Below, in pieces: positions 1-5,835 of a stretch of 5,835 nt of DNA (positions are counted from its first letter, which is position 1; each line of letters opens with the position of its first letter). The translations under genes and the position numbers were made by a program. The stretch is from Actinomycetes bacterium (GTDB lineage: Bacteria > Actinomycetota > Acidimicrobiia > Acidimicrobiales > Ilumatobacteraceae). The notes under the pieces are model-generated. The model was given only the letters and a program-made list of their open reading frames with translations. It had not been told where the DNA came from and did no database searches. The DNA lies in assembly GCA_023417265.1 (NCBI GenBank), contig JAEZFY010000180.1, positions 1 through 5,835 on the forward strand, written 5' to 3'.

Positions 1-408
1 CTGGACGACGTCGGGGCAGTTCTGGCACGACAGCGACATGTACGTGACGAACTCGTACGAGCCGGGGAGGTTGCGCACCTGTTCGGCCACCTGCTCGGTG
101 ACCTTGGGCGGGTGCCCGCCGACGTGCAGCAAAGCGAGCACGAGCGACGTGAACTCGTGGCCGAGCGGGATGCCAGCGAACGTGACACCGATGTCGGTGC
201 CGGTGCGCTCGATGCGGAACGTCGGGGCGCGCTCGGCGGTGCCGTCGAATCGCACGCTGACGAGATCGGACAGTTCAGCGATCTCGCCGAGCAGCTCACG
301 CAGCTCGCCCGACTTGGCACCGTCGTCGAGCGTGGCGATCAGTTCGATCGGGAACTTGAGGTTGGTGAGGTGTTGACGGAGCGCGGTGGAGAGGTTCGTA
401 TCGAGCAT
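1..408 (-). CDS. ahpF: Alkyl hydroperoxide reductase subunit F, N-terminal part (gene cut by window edge)
   Basis: AhpF is the cytoplasmic FAD flavoprotein that passes electrons from NADH to the peroxiredoxin AhpC. The window holds its first 136 codons and the gene runs off at position 1. The protein begins MLDTNLSTAL and carries IELIATLDDGAKS (residues 21-33), AGIPLGHEFTSLVLALL (78-94) and SLSCQNCPDVVQ (125-136). From memory these align almost without gaps to enterobacterial AhpF. The visible part is the tandem thioredoxin-like N-terminal domain. Its CxxC redox pair, C128 and C131, is the dithiol that reduces AhpC in known AhpF proteins. The FAD and NADH domains lie outside the window; the family is about 520 residues long. 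The start is ATG at 408-406, with a moderate Shine-Dalgarno AGGA (420-417) eight bases before it. It lies 155 bases downstream of ahpC on the same strand, so the two are probably co-transcribed. Confidence 0.95.
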   Translation of the reverse strand, partial: MLDTNLSTALRQHLTNLKFPIELIATLDDGAKSGELRELLGEIAELSDLVSVRFDGTAERAPTFRIERTGTDIGVTFAGIPLGHEFTSLVLALLHVGGHPPKVTEQVAEQVRNLPGSYEFVTYMSLSCQNCPDVVQ

Positions 409-455
409 CGTTCGTGTCCTGGCTTGCGAGGTTCGTGGCGGGGTTGGGCTGCCGT

Positions 456-490
456 AGCGGAGGGAGACGCGCTCAGCGACTCCCTCCGCT
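456..490 (-). other. Hairpin 2 in the ahpC-ahpF spacer
   Basis: The 11-base arm AGCGGAGGGAG (456-466) pairs perfectly with CTCCCTCCGCT (480-490). After one A/A mismatch (467/479), three more pairs (468-470 with 476-478) close a five-base loop at 471-475. Read on the ahpC-ahpF strand, it lies about 48 bases before the ahpF start and leaves the ahpF Shine-Dalgarno free. No T-run follows, so it is not a classical terminator. It could stabilise or process the mRNA, or be a weak terminator of the kind without a U-tract reported in high-GC bacteria. The fold is seen in the sequence; the role is inferred. Confidence 0.6.
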
Positions 491-517
491 CGGACGAAGC
501 ATTCGTAGAGATTCCGA

Positions 518-556
518 GCTGGATCGTTCGCTCGCAAGGCAGGCGAACGATCCAGC
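518..556 (-). other. Hairpin 1 just after the ahpC stop: attenuator or mRNA 3'-end stabiliser
   Basis: Bases 518-531 (GCTGGATCGTTCGC) are a perfect 14-base inverted match of 543-556 (GCGAACGATCCAGC), with an 11-base loop at 532-542. On the transcribed strand the stem begins seven bases after the ahpC stop codon (566-564), the usual place for a terminator stem. The following bases (CTCGGAATC) contain no T-run. Because ahpF follows in the same direction, partial termination or protection of the upstream mRNA from 3' exonucleases is the likeliest role. Either would give more AhpC than AhpF. Perfect pairing over 14 bases is unlikely by chance, but the function is inferred. Confidence 0.65.
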
Positions 557-563
557 CGGAAGA

Positions 564-1124
564 TCAGATCTTGCCGACGAGGTCGAGGGATGGGGCCAGC
601 GTGGCCTCGCCCTCTTCCCACTTGGCCGGGCACACCTCGCCCGGGTGGGCGGCGACGTACTGGGCGGCCTTGACCTTGCGGACCAGTTCGGCGGCGTTGC
701 GGCCGATGCCCTCGGCGGTGGTCTCGAGGAACTGGATCACGCCGTCGGGGTCGACGAGGAACGTCGAGCGGTCGGCGAGGCCCGAGGGGCGCAGCGTGTC
801 GAAGTTGGTGGAGATCTGGCGGCTCGGGTCGCCGAGCATGGCGTACTTGATCTTGCCGATCGTCTCGCTGGTCTCGTGCCACGCCTTGTGGGTGAAGTGC
901 GTGTCGGTCGAGACCGAGTAGACCTCGACGCCCATGCCCTGCAGTTCGTCGTAGTAGTCGGCGAGGTCGCCGAGCTCGGTGGGGCACACGAACGTGAAGT
1001 CGGCGGGGTAGAAGAAGAAGATCGCCCACTTGCCGGCGACGTCGGCCTCGGACACGTCGACGAACTGGCCGTCCTTGAAGGCGGTGGTGCTGAACGGCTG
1101 GATCTTGGTGTTGATCAGGGACAT
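564..1124 (-). CDS. ahpC: Alkyl hydroperoxide reductase subunit C (typical 2-Cys peroxiredoxin)
   Basis: AhpC reduces H2O2, organic hydroperoxides and peroxynitrite in the cytoplasm and is re-reduced by AhpF. The protein is 186 residues, complete, and matches the family length (187 in E. coli as I recall it). It starts MSLINTKIQPF. The peroxidatic cysteine is C47 in FYPADFTFVCPTELGD (38-53). The resolving cysteine is C165 in HPGEVCPAKW (160-169). The end, GEATLAPSLDLVGKI, is the same as the enterobacterial AhpC tail. STDTHFTHKAWH (72-83) is a further family signature. The start is ATG at 1124-1122, with Shine-Dalgarno GGAG (1135-1132) seven bases upstream. The reading frame stays open further upstream, but that stretch crosses the promoter and matches no peroxiredoxin. 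It is the first gene of a probable ahpC-ahpF operon and is divergent from katG. An OxyR-like site and a sigma-70-type promoter lie directly upstream. Confidence 0.98.
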   Translation of the reverse strand: MSLINTKIQPFSTTAFKDGQFVDVSEADVAGKWAIFFFYPADFTFVCPTELGDLADYYDELQGMGVEVYSVSTDTHFTHKAWHETSETIGKIKYAMLGDPSRQISTNFDTLRPSGLADRSTFLVDPDGVIQFLETTAEGIGRNAAELVRKVKAAQYVAAHPGEVCPAKWEEGEATLAPSLDLVGKI

Positions 1125-1190
1125 GTATCTGCTCCGTGGGGTCGTGTGTCGTGTCGGGGTGTACAGGTGGTCCCCGGGGGGACGCCATCG

Positions 1191-1219
1191 ACCATAACGG
1201 CGGATTCGCGATACAGCAA
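1191..1219 (-). promoter_or_regulatory. Predicted ahpC promoter (-35 and -10 hexamers)
   Basis: On the minus strand, TTGCTG (1219-1214) and TATGGT (1196-1191) are separated by exactly 17 bases. They match the housekeeping consensus TTGACA/TATAAT at three and four of six positions. The expected transcript start is near 1184, giving an ahpC leader of about 60 bases. The OxyR-like site abuts the -35 on its upstream side, which is the usual position for an activating OxyR. The weak -35 suits an activator-dependent promoter. The hexamers and spacing are read from the sequence; use in the cell is inferred. Confidence 0.55.
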
Positions 1220-1258
1220 AGTGATTGATCCGATGATTTCGATAGTCCCTGACTATCG
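1220..1258. promoter_or_regulatory. OxyR-type operator between ahpC and katG
   Basis: The core CGATAGTCCCTGACTATCG (1240-1258) is a perfect dyad with 7-base arms and a 5-base centre. It contains ATAG (1242-1245), seven bases, then CTAT (1253-1256), which is the half-site of the OxyR consensus ATAG-N7-CTAT-N7-ATAG-N7-CTAT. Extending toward ahpC at the same spacing gives CGAT at 1231-1234 (three of four matches to CTAT) and AGTG at 1220-1223 (two of four to ATAG). The far half is therefore degenerate, as in many real OxyR sites. The site lies between two peroxide-removal operons, which fits OxyR control. No oxyR gene is in the window. Another LysR-type or dimeric regulator could read the same dyad. 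Confidence 0.6.
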
Positions 1259-1334
1259 TGACGTTGGCCTCTGGACAGTGCCCCGAGGTGGGACTAGACA
1301 CGTCTGCTACGACCGTTGCCCGCCCGGGCAGAGT

Positions 1335-1340
1335 GGAGGT
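1335..1340 (+). promoter_or_regulatory. Shine-Dalgarno that fixes the katG GTG start
   Basis: GGAGGT lies five bases before the GTG at 1346-1348. It favours this start over the in-frame TTG at 1316, which would add ten residues with no KatG-like character and would place this site inside the coding region. I found no convincing -35/-10 pair for katG in 1259-1334. Confidence 0.7.
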
Positions 1341-1345
1341 GGACC

Positions 1346-3544
1346 GTGTCCGAAACCGGTAGCGAGAGCGAGAACCCGGTCGTCCCGGCACCCGAGCCCG
1401 AACCGGCTCGGCGGCCCCGGCGCAACCGCGACTGGTGGCCCGACCAGCTCGACTTGCAGGTCCTCCACCAACATTCGCCGCGGGCCACCCCGGCGCCCGA
1501 CTTCGACTACGCGGCCGAGTTCGCGAGCCTCGACGTCGAGGCCCTCAAGCGCGACCTCACCGACCTGATGACCGATTCGCAGGAATGGTGGCCGGCCGAC
1601 TTCGGGCACTACGGCGGGCTGTTCATCCGCATGTCGTGGCACGCGGCCGGTACGTACCGGATCGCCGACGGGCGCGGCGGCGCCGGCGACGGCGCACAGC
1701 GCTTCGCCCCGCTCAACAGCTGGCCCGACAACGTCAGCCTCGACAAGGCCCGCCGGCTGCTGTGGCCGATCAAGCAGAAGTACGGCCGCAAGATCTCGTG
1801 GGCCGACCTGCTCGTGTTCACCGGCAACGTGGCACTCGAGTCGATGGGGTTCACGACGTTCGGCTTCGGCTTCGGCCGCGAGGACGTGTGGGAGCCGGAG
1901 GAGATCTTCTGGGGCCCGGAAGACACGTGGCTCGGCGACGAGCGCTACGCCACGGGCGACCAACGCCAGCTCGAGGGTCCGCTCGGCGCGGTCCAGATGG
2001 GCCTGATCTACGTCAACCCGGAGGGCCCCAACGGCAACCCCGACCCGCTCGCCTCGGCCCACGACATCCGCGAGACGTTCGCCCGGATGGCGATGAACGA
2101 CGAGGAGACGGTCGCCCTGATCGTCGGCGGGCACACGTTCGGCAAGTGCCACGGCGCCAACACCGCCGACCATCTTGGTCCCGAGCCGGAGGGCTGCCCG
2201 CTCGAGGCGCAAGGGCTCGGCTGGCACAACCGCTACGAGACGGGCAAGGGCGAGCACACGCTCACGAGCGGGCTCGAAGGGGCGTGGACGAACCACCCGA
2301 CACAGTGGGACAACGGCTTCCTCGACAACCTCTTCAAGTACGACTGGGAGCTGACCCGCAGCCCGGCAGGGGCGCAGCAGTGGACGCCCACCGACCCGGC
2401 TGCCGCCGGCGACGTGCCCGACGCCCACATCCCGGGCAAGCGCCACGCTCCGATGATGCTGACCTCCGACCTGGCGCTGCGCTTCGACCCGATCTACGCG
2501 CCGATCGCGAAGCGCTTCCACGAGCACCCCGACGAGCTCGCCGAGGCGTTCGCCAAGGCCTGGTTCAAGTTGCTCCACCGCGACATGGGCCCGTTGTCGC
2601 GCTATCTCGGCCCGTGGGTGCCCGAGCCGCAGCTCTGGCAGGACCCGGTCCCCGCCGTCGACCACGAGCTCGTCGGCGACGCCGAGATCAGTGAGCTCAA
2701 GCAGGCGCTGCTCGACTCGGGTCTCACCACACGGCAGCTGGCGCTGACAGCCTGGGCGGCGGCGGCCAGCTTCCGGCACACCGACAAGCGCGGCGGTGCC
2801 AACGGTGCCCGGCTGCGGCTCGCCCCACAGCGCGACTGGGCGGTCAACGAACCGGCCGAGCTGGCGTCGGTGCTCGCCACGCTCGAACAGGTGCAGGCGG
2901 CGTTCAACAACCGCCAGCAGGGCAACGTGCGCGTGTCGCTCGCCGACCTGATCGTGCTCGGCGGCTGCGCCGCGGTCGAGCACGCGGCTCGCGAGGCGGG
3001 CGTCGAGCTCACCGTGCCGTTCGCGCCGGGGCGCGGCGACGCCTCGCAGGAGCAGACCGACGTCACGACGTTCGACGTGCTCGAGCCGCACCACGACGGG
3101 TTCCGCAACTACCTCGAAGCAGGCGAGAAGCTGGCCCCGGAAACGCTCCTGCTCGACCGTGCCAACATGCTCGCGCTGAGCGCGCCGGAGATGACCGTGC
3201 TCGTCGGTGGCATGCGGGCGATGGGCCTCAACCACGGCGACACGGCGCACGGTGTGCTCACCGAGCGGCCCGGCGCGCTGACCAACGACTTCTTCGTCAA
3301 CCTGCTCGACATGGCCACCGAGTGGAAGCCGGCCACCACCGGCGAGCACGTCTACGAAGGTCGTGCCCGTGGCACCGGGGACGTGCGCTGGACGGCCACC
3401 GCGGTCGACCTCGTGTTCGGCGCCAACTCACAGTTGCGTGGGATCGCCGAGTACTACGCCGCCGACGACGCCCGCGAGGTGTTCGCCAACGACTTCGCCG
3501 CGGCGTGGGCGAAGGTGATGAATCTCGACCGCTACGACCTGTAG
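1346..3544 (+). CDS. katG: Bifunctional catalase-peroxidase KatG
   Basis: KatG is a cytoplasmic haem b enzyme that dismutates H2O2 and also works as a peroxidase. The protein is complete at 732 residues, close to the family norm (about 740 in M. tuberculosis). The haem domain is roughly residues 27-425. Its distal triad R95, W98 and H99 sits in IRMSWHAAGTYR. The proximal side has H263 in VGGHTFGK, W314 and D375. W98, Y222 (LIYVNPEGP) and M248 (RMAMND) are placed to form the Met-Tyr-Trp adduct needed for catalase activity, and R412 (LLHRDMGP) matches the mobile arginine. S308 (LTSGLE) corresponds to the mycobacterial Ser315 position. The second, non-haem peroxidase-like domain follows and ends KVMNLDRYDL. 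The first 26 residues are a Pro/Glu/Ser-rich lead before the conserved NRDWWPDQLDL. It is divergent from ahpC with 221 bases between, and is probably peroxide-induced through the shared operator. No active-site residue appears lost. Confidence 0.98.
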   Translation: MSETGSESENPVVPAPEPEPARRPRRNRDWWPDQLDLQVLHQHSPRATPAPDFDYAAEFASLDVEALKRDLTDLMTDSQEWWPADFGHYGGLFIRMSWHAAGTYRIADGRGGAGDGAQRFAPLNSWPDNVSLDKARRLLWPIKQKYGRKISWADLLVFTGNVALESMGFTTFGFGFGREDVWEPEEIFWGPEDTWLGDERYATGDQRQLEGPLGAVQMGLIYVNPEGPNGNPDPLASAHDIRETFARMAMNDEETVALIVGGHTFGKCHGANTADHLGPEPEGCPLEAQGLGWHNRYETGKGEHTLTSGLEGAWTNHPTQWDNGFLDNLFKYDWELTRSPAGAQQWTPTDPAAAGDVPDAHIPGKRHAPMMLTSDLALRFDPIYAPIAKRFHEHPDELAEAFAKAWFKLLHRDMGPLSRYLGPWVPEPQLWQDPVPAVDHELVGDAEISELKQALLDSGLTTRQLALTAWAAAASFRHTDKRGGANGARLRLAPQRDWAVNEPAELASVLATLEQVQAAFNNRQQGNVRVSLADLIVLGGCAAVEHAAREAGVELTVPFAPGRGDASQEQTDVTTFDVLEPHHDGFRNYLEAGEKLAPETLLLDRANMLALSAPEMTVLVGGMRAMGLNHGDTAHGVLTERPGALTNDFFVNLLDMATEWKPATTGEHVYEGRARGTGDVRWTATAVDLVFGANSQLRGIAEYYAADDAREVFANDFAAAWAKVMNLDRYDL

Positions 3545-3555
3545 CGGCGCCCTAC

Positions 3556-3561
3556 TACCCT
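3556..3561 (+). promoter_or_regulatory. Candidate -10 element for leaderless transcription of the HerA-like gene
   Basis: TACCCT fits the actinobacterial -10 pattern TANNNT and ends eight bases before the A of the ATG at 3570. Initiation at or within a base or two of that A would give a leaderless mRNA. This agrees with the absence of any purine-rich Shine-Dalgarno in 3545-3569. I see no good -35 at standard spacing. The alternative is translation by read-through of katG mRNA across the 25-base gap. Confidence 0.4.
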
Positions 3562-3569
3562 GCCGCGGC

Positions 3570-5816
3570 ATGGCACAGCTGTTTCTCGGCGGGGTCGGCG
3601 ACCCGGTCACCCACGACCGCACCGGCACCGACGGCGAGCACCTGGTCACGCTCAAGACCGAGACGTTCACCACCCACGGCGTAATCGTCGGGATGACCGG
3701 GTCGGGCAAGACCGGGCTCGGCGTGGTGCTCATCGAGGAGGTCCTCCGGGCCGGTCTGCCGGCGTTGCTGATCGACCCCAAGGGCGATCTCACCAACCTC
3801 GTTCTCACGTTCCCGAACTTGGCCCCGGCCGACTTCGAGCCGTGGGTCGATCCCGGCCAGGCGCAGGCGGCCGGGCAGTCGACCGCCGAGTTCGCCGTGG
3901 CGCAGTCCGAGCTGTGGACGAAGGGGCTCGCCGGGTGGGGGCTCGACGGGGCGGCGATCGGTGCGCTCCGCGCCGCCACCGATCTGACGATCTACACGCC
4001 CGGCTCGAAGTCCGGCGTGCCGCTCAACATCGTCGGCTCGCTGCAGGCCCCCGACACCACCGACGACGAGGTCGTCAGCGACGAGATCGAGGGCTACGTG
4101 TCGGGCCTGCTGGCGCTCGTCGGCATCGACGCCGACCCGCTGGCGAGCCGCGAGCACATCTTGTTGTCGAACCTGATCCATCACGTGTGGGGGCTCGGCA
4201 AGTCGCTCGACCTGGCGGGCCTCGTCGGCATGGTCGGCGACCCGCCGATCCGCAAGCTCGGCGTGTTCGAGCTCGACCAGTTCTTCCCGCAGGCCGAGCG
4301 GATGAAGTTGGCGATGCGGCTCAACGGGCTGCTCGCCTCGCCGGCGTTCGCGGCGTGGAACGCCGGCGCCGACCTCGACATCCAGTCGCTCCTGTACACG
4401 CCCGACGGGCGCGGGCGGTGCGCGATTGTCACCACCGCGCACCTCTCCGACGACGAGCGCCAGTTCGTCACGTCGCTGGTGCTCGCCAAGCTCGTGACGT
4501 GGATGCGCAAGCAGTCGGGCACCACCGACCTGCGCGCCCTGCTGTACATGGACGAAGTCGCCGGGTATCTGCCGCCGACCGCCAACCCGCCGGCGAAGAA
4601 GCCGATCATGACGCTGATGAAGCAGGCCCGGGCGTTCGGTGTGGGGGTCGTGCTGTCCACCCAGAACCCGGTCGACATCGACTACAAGGCGCTGTCCAAC
4701 GCCGGCACGTGGATGATCGGCAGGCTCTCCACCGAGCGCGACAAGGCGCGCCTCTTGGAGGGCCTCACCTCGGCCGCCGGGGGGATCGACATCGGGGCCG
4801 TCGACGCCACGATCTCGGGCCTCGCCAAGCGCGAGTTCGTGCTCCGCGAGCCCGGCAAGGACGCCACCAGGATCATCACGTCGCGGTGGGCGATGAGCTA
4901 CCTGCGCGGGCCGATGACCCGCGACCAGATCGCGCTCGTGTCGCAGGTGTCGGTGCCGGCCACCGCCCCGGTCAGCGCTCCGGACAGCGCCCCGACGGCG
5001 GCCCCGCTGGCCCCACCGTCGGCGCCCGCCCCCGTCACCGACGCGCCCGCCCCACCGAGCGCCGACCTCGCCCACGACGAGACGCTCGTCATGCCCAAGG
5101 TCGCCGACGGCACGGTGGTGCGCTGGATCGACCGCGCCGCCCCGTGGCTCGGCGAGGTCGGCGGCTCGTCGACCGCCGACCGGTTCGAAGCGGCCGTGGT
5201 CGCCCGGGTGCACCTGCGCTACGACGAGGACAAGGCCGACCTCGTCCACGACGAGGAATACGAATGCGTCGTCTATCCGCTGCCGGAGACGGCCGACGCG
5301 AGCCGGGCGATGGCGGTCGACTACGACGCCCGCGATCTGCGCGACACCGCGCCCGACGGGGCGATCTACCGGCTCCCGGCGGCACCGATCGCCACCAAGT
5401 CGTTCCTCACCACGATCGAACGCGGGCTCAAAGATCAGCTCGCCCTGCGGCGCACGCTCGACGTGCCGTTCAACGCCGAGCTCAAGCTGTACGGACGCCC
5501 GGGCGAATCCGCCGAGCAGTTCGAGGTGCGTTGCCTGCAAGCCGCCGACGCCAAGGCCGACGCCGAGCTGGCCAAGCTCAAGGACACCTACGCGGCCAAG
5601 CTCGACCGGCTCCGCGAGCAGCACGCCACCGCCTCGGGCCGGGTCGACGTGCTCGAAGAGGAAGCCCGCGGCAAGCGCAACTCGGAACTGCTGTCGACCG
5701 CCGGGTCGATCCTCGGCGGCCTGTTCGGCGGGCGCTCACGCGGGAGCGTGCTCGGCAAGCTCGGCACCGCCGCCGGACGGCGCGGCCCCCACCGGGCGGC
5801 CAACGAGCGCGTGTAG
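3570..5816 (+). CDS. HerA/FtsK-superfamily motor ATPase (DUF87/DUF853-like), function unknown
   Basis: This 748-residue protein is probably a hexameric ATP-driven DNA motor or helicase-like ATPase. That is inferred from its superfamily; its substrate and partners are unknown. Walker A is GMTGSGKTG (41-49, K47), followed by LLIDPKGDLTN (67-77), typical of HerA-like proteins. Walker B is LLYMDEV (324-330, D328 and E329). STQNP (363-367) is the sensor-like motif, and R385, R390 and R393 in IGRLSTERDKARLLEGL are arginine-finger candidates. The ATPase domain ends near 455. A Pro/Ala-rich linker (about 462-497) leads to an unrecognised domain (about 500-645), a charged probable coiled coil (about 655-705), and a Gly-rich basic tail (712-748). 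I see no signal peptide or clear membrane helix. ATG 3570 gives the conserved MAQLFLGG opening, but no Shine-Dalgarno precedes it. It lies 25 bases after katG on the same strand. I recall similar proteins in many bacteria, so the ATPase core is probably widespread and not newly acquired. Confidence 0.88.
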   Translation: MAQLFLGGVGDPVTHDRTGTDGEHLVTLKTETFTTHGVIVGMTGSGKTGLGVVLIEEVLRAGLPALLIDPKGDLTNLVLTFPNLAPADFEPWVDPGQAQAAGQSTAEFAVAQSELWTKGLAGWGLDGAAIGALRAATDLTIYTPGSKSGVPLNIVGSLQAPDTTDDEVVSDEIEGYVSGLLALVGIDADPLASREHILLSNLIHHVWGLGKSLDLAGLVGMVGDPPIRKLGVFELDQFFPQAERMKLAMRLNGLLASPAFAAWNAGADLDIQSLLYTPDGRGRCAIVTTAHLSDDERQFVTSLVLAKLVTWMRKQSGTTDLRALLYMDEVAGYLPPTANPPAKKPIMTLMKQARAFGVGVVLSTQNPVDIDYKALSNAGTWMIGRLSTERDKARLLEGLTSAAGGIDIGAVDATISGLAKREFVLREPGKDATRIITSRWAMSYLRGPMTRDQIALVSQVSVPATAPVSAPDSAPTAAPLAPPSAPAPVTDAPAPPSADLAHDETLVMPKVADGTVVRWIDRAAPWLGEVGGSSTADRFEAAVVARVHLRYDEDKADLVHDEEYECVVYPLPETADASRAMAVDYDARDLRDTAPDGAIYRLPAAPIATKSFLTTIERGLKDQLALRRTLDVPFNAELKLYGRPGESAEQFEVRCLQAADAKADAELAKLKDTYAAKLDRLREQHATASGRVDVLEEEARGKRNSELLSTAGSILGGLFGGRSRGSVLGKLGTAAGRRGPHRAANERV

Positions 5817-5835
5817 GTGGGCGCGGGGAAGGTCG

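Noticed and set aside
518..556. Hairpin 1 as a full intrinsic terminator ending the ahpC transcript
   Set aside because: No T-run follows on the transcribed strand, and ahpF continues in the same direction without a convincing promoter of its own, so complete termination is unlikely.
1170..1183. GTCCCC-GG-GGGGAC dyad in the ahpC leader
   Set aside because: The two-base centre cannot form a loop without opening pairs, and runs of C and G pair trivially in this composition.
1317..1330. Dyad TGCCCG-CC-CGGGCA just before the katG Shine-Dalgarno
   Set aside because: The hairpin would have only about five pairs and a four-base loop, short enough to be common by chance in GC-rich DNA. It does not cover the Shine-Dalgarno.
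1316..1345. TTG at 1316 as the katG start
   Set aside because: The GTG at 1346 has a strong GGAGGT five bases before it, and the ten extra residues are not KatG-like.
1125..1391. Upstream extension of the ahpC frame
   Set aside because: The added residues match no peroxiredoxin, cover the predicted promoter and operator, and bypass the well-spaced GGAG before ATG 1124-1122.
112..1568. Overlapping plus-strand open frames across ahpF, ahpC and the start of katG
   Set aside because: They cross confident minus-strand genes and the divergent promoter region, and show no family motifs.
1307..3349. 680-codon open frame on the minus strand across katG
   Set aside because: It mirrors katG codon positions in high-GC DNA, has Arg/Val/Gly/Leu-rich low-information sequence with no motif, and runs through the katG ribosome binding site. 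KatG itself is beyond doubt.
3555..5624. 689-codon open frame on the minus strand across the ATPase gene
   Set aside because: It has the same shadow composition (runs of Arg, Gly, Val, His) and no recognisable domain, while the plus strand encodes clear Walker A, Walker B and STQ motifs.

Overview
The window is high-GC DNA carrying one oxidative-stress cluster followed by a HerA/FtsK-type motor ATPase gene. GC-rich third codon positions, a GTG start with a strong Shine-Dalgarno for katG, a TANNNT-type -10 placed for leaderless expression, and a KatG that I recall as close to the mycobacterial protein all suggest a high-GC actinobacterium. An Acidimicrobiia-like lineage is my guess; no rRNA or other marker gene is present to settle it.

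Layout from left to right. Positions 1-408 (minus strand) hold the first 136 codons of ahpF, cut by the window edge. Positions 409-563 are an ahpC-ahpF spacer with two perfect-arm hairpins. Positions 564-1124 (minus) are a complete ahpC. Positions 1125-1345 are a divergent control region with an OxyR-type ATAG-N7-CTAT palindrome and a good ahpC promoter. Positions 1346-3544 (plus) are a complete katG. After a 25-base gap that holds a candidate leaderless promoter, positions 3570-5816 (plus) encode a 748-residue HerA-like ATPase. The last 19 bases hold nothing I can support.

How the genes work together: AhpC is the peroxiredoxin that removes low levels of H2O2 and organic peroxides. AhpF is the flavoprotein that re-reduces AhpC with NADH. 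KatG removes high levels of H2O2. The shared divergent region with one OxyR-like operator suggests that peroxide induces both arms together, with the operator geometry fitting ahpC best. The two hairpins between ahpC and ahpF may keep ahpC mRNA above ahpF mRNA. The ATPase gene appears to be a separate transcription unit, and I see no sequence evidence tying it to peroxide defence.

There are no tRNA or rRNA genes, insertion sequences, CRISPR arrays or attachment sites. I did not find a clear new multi-gene system. The items most worth checking are the OxyR-like operator, the paired hairpins, and the uncharacterised ATPase.
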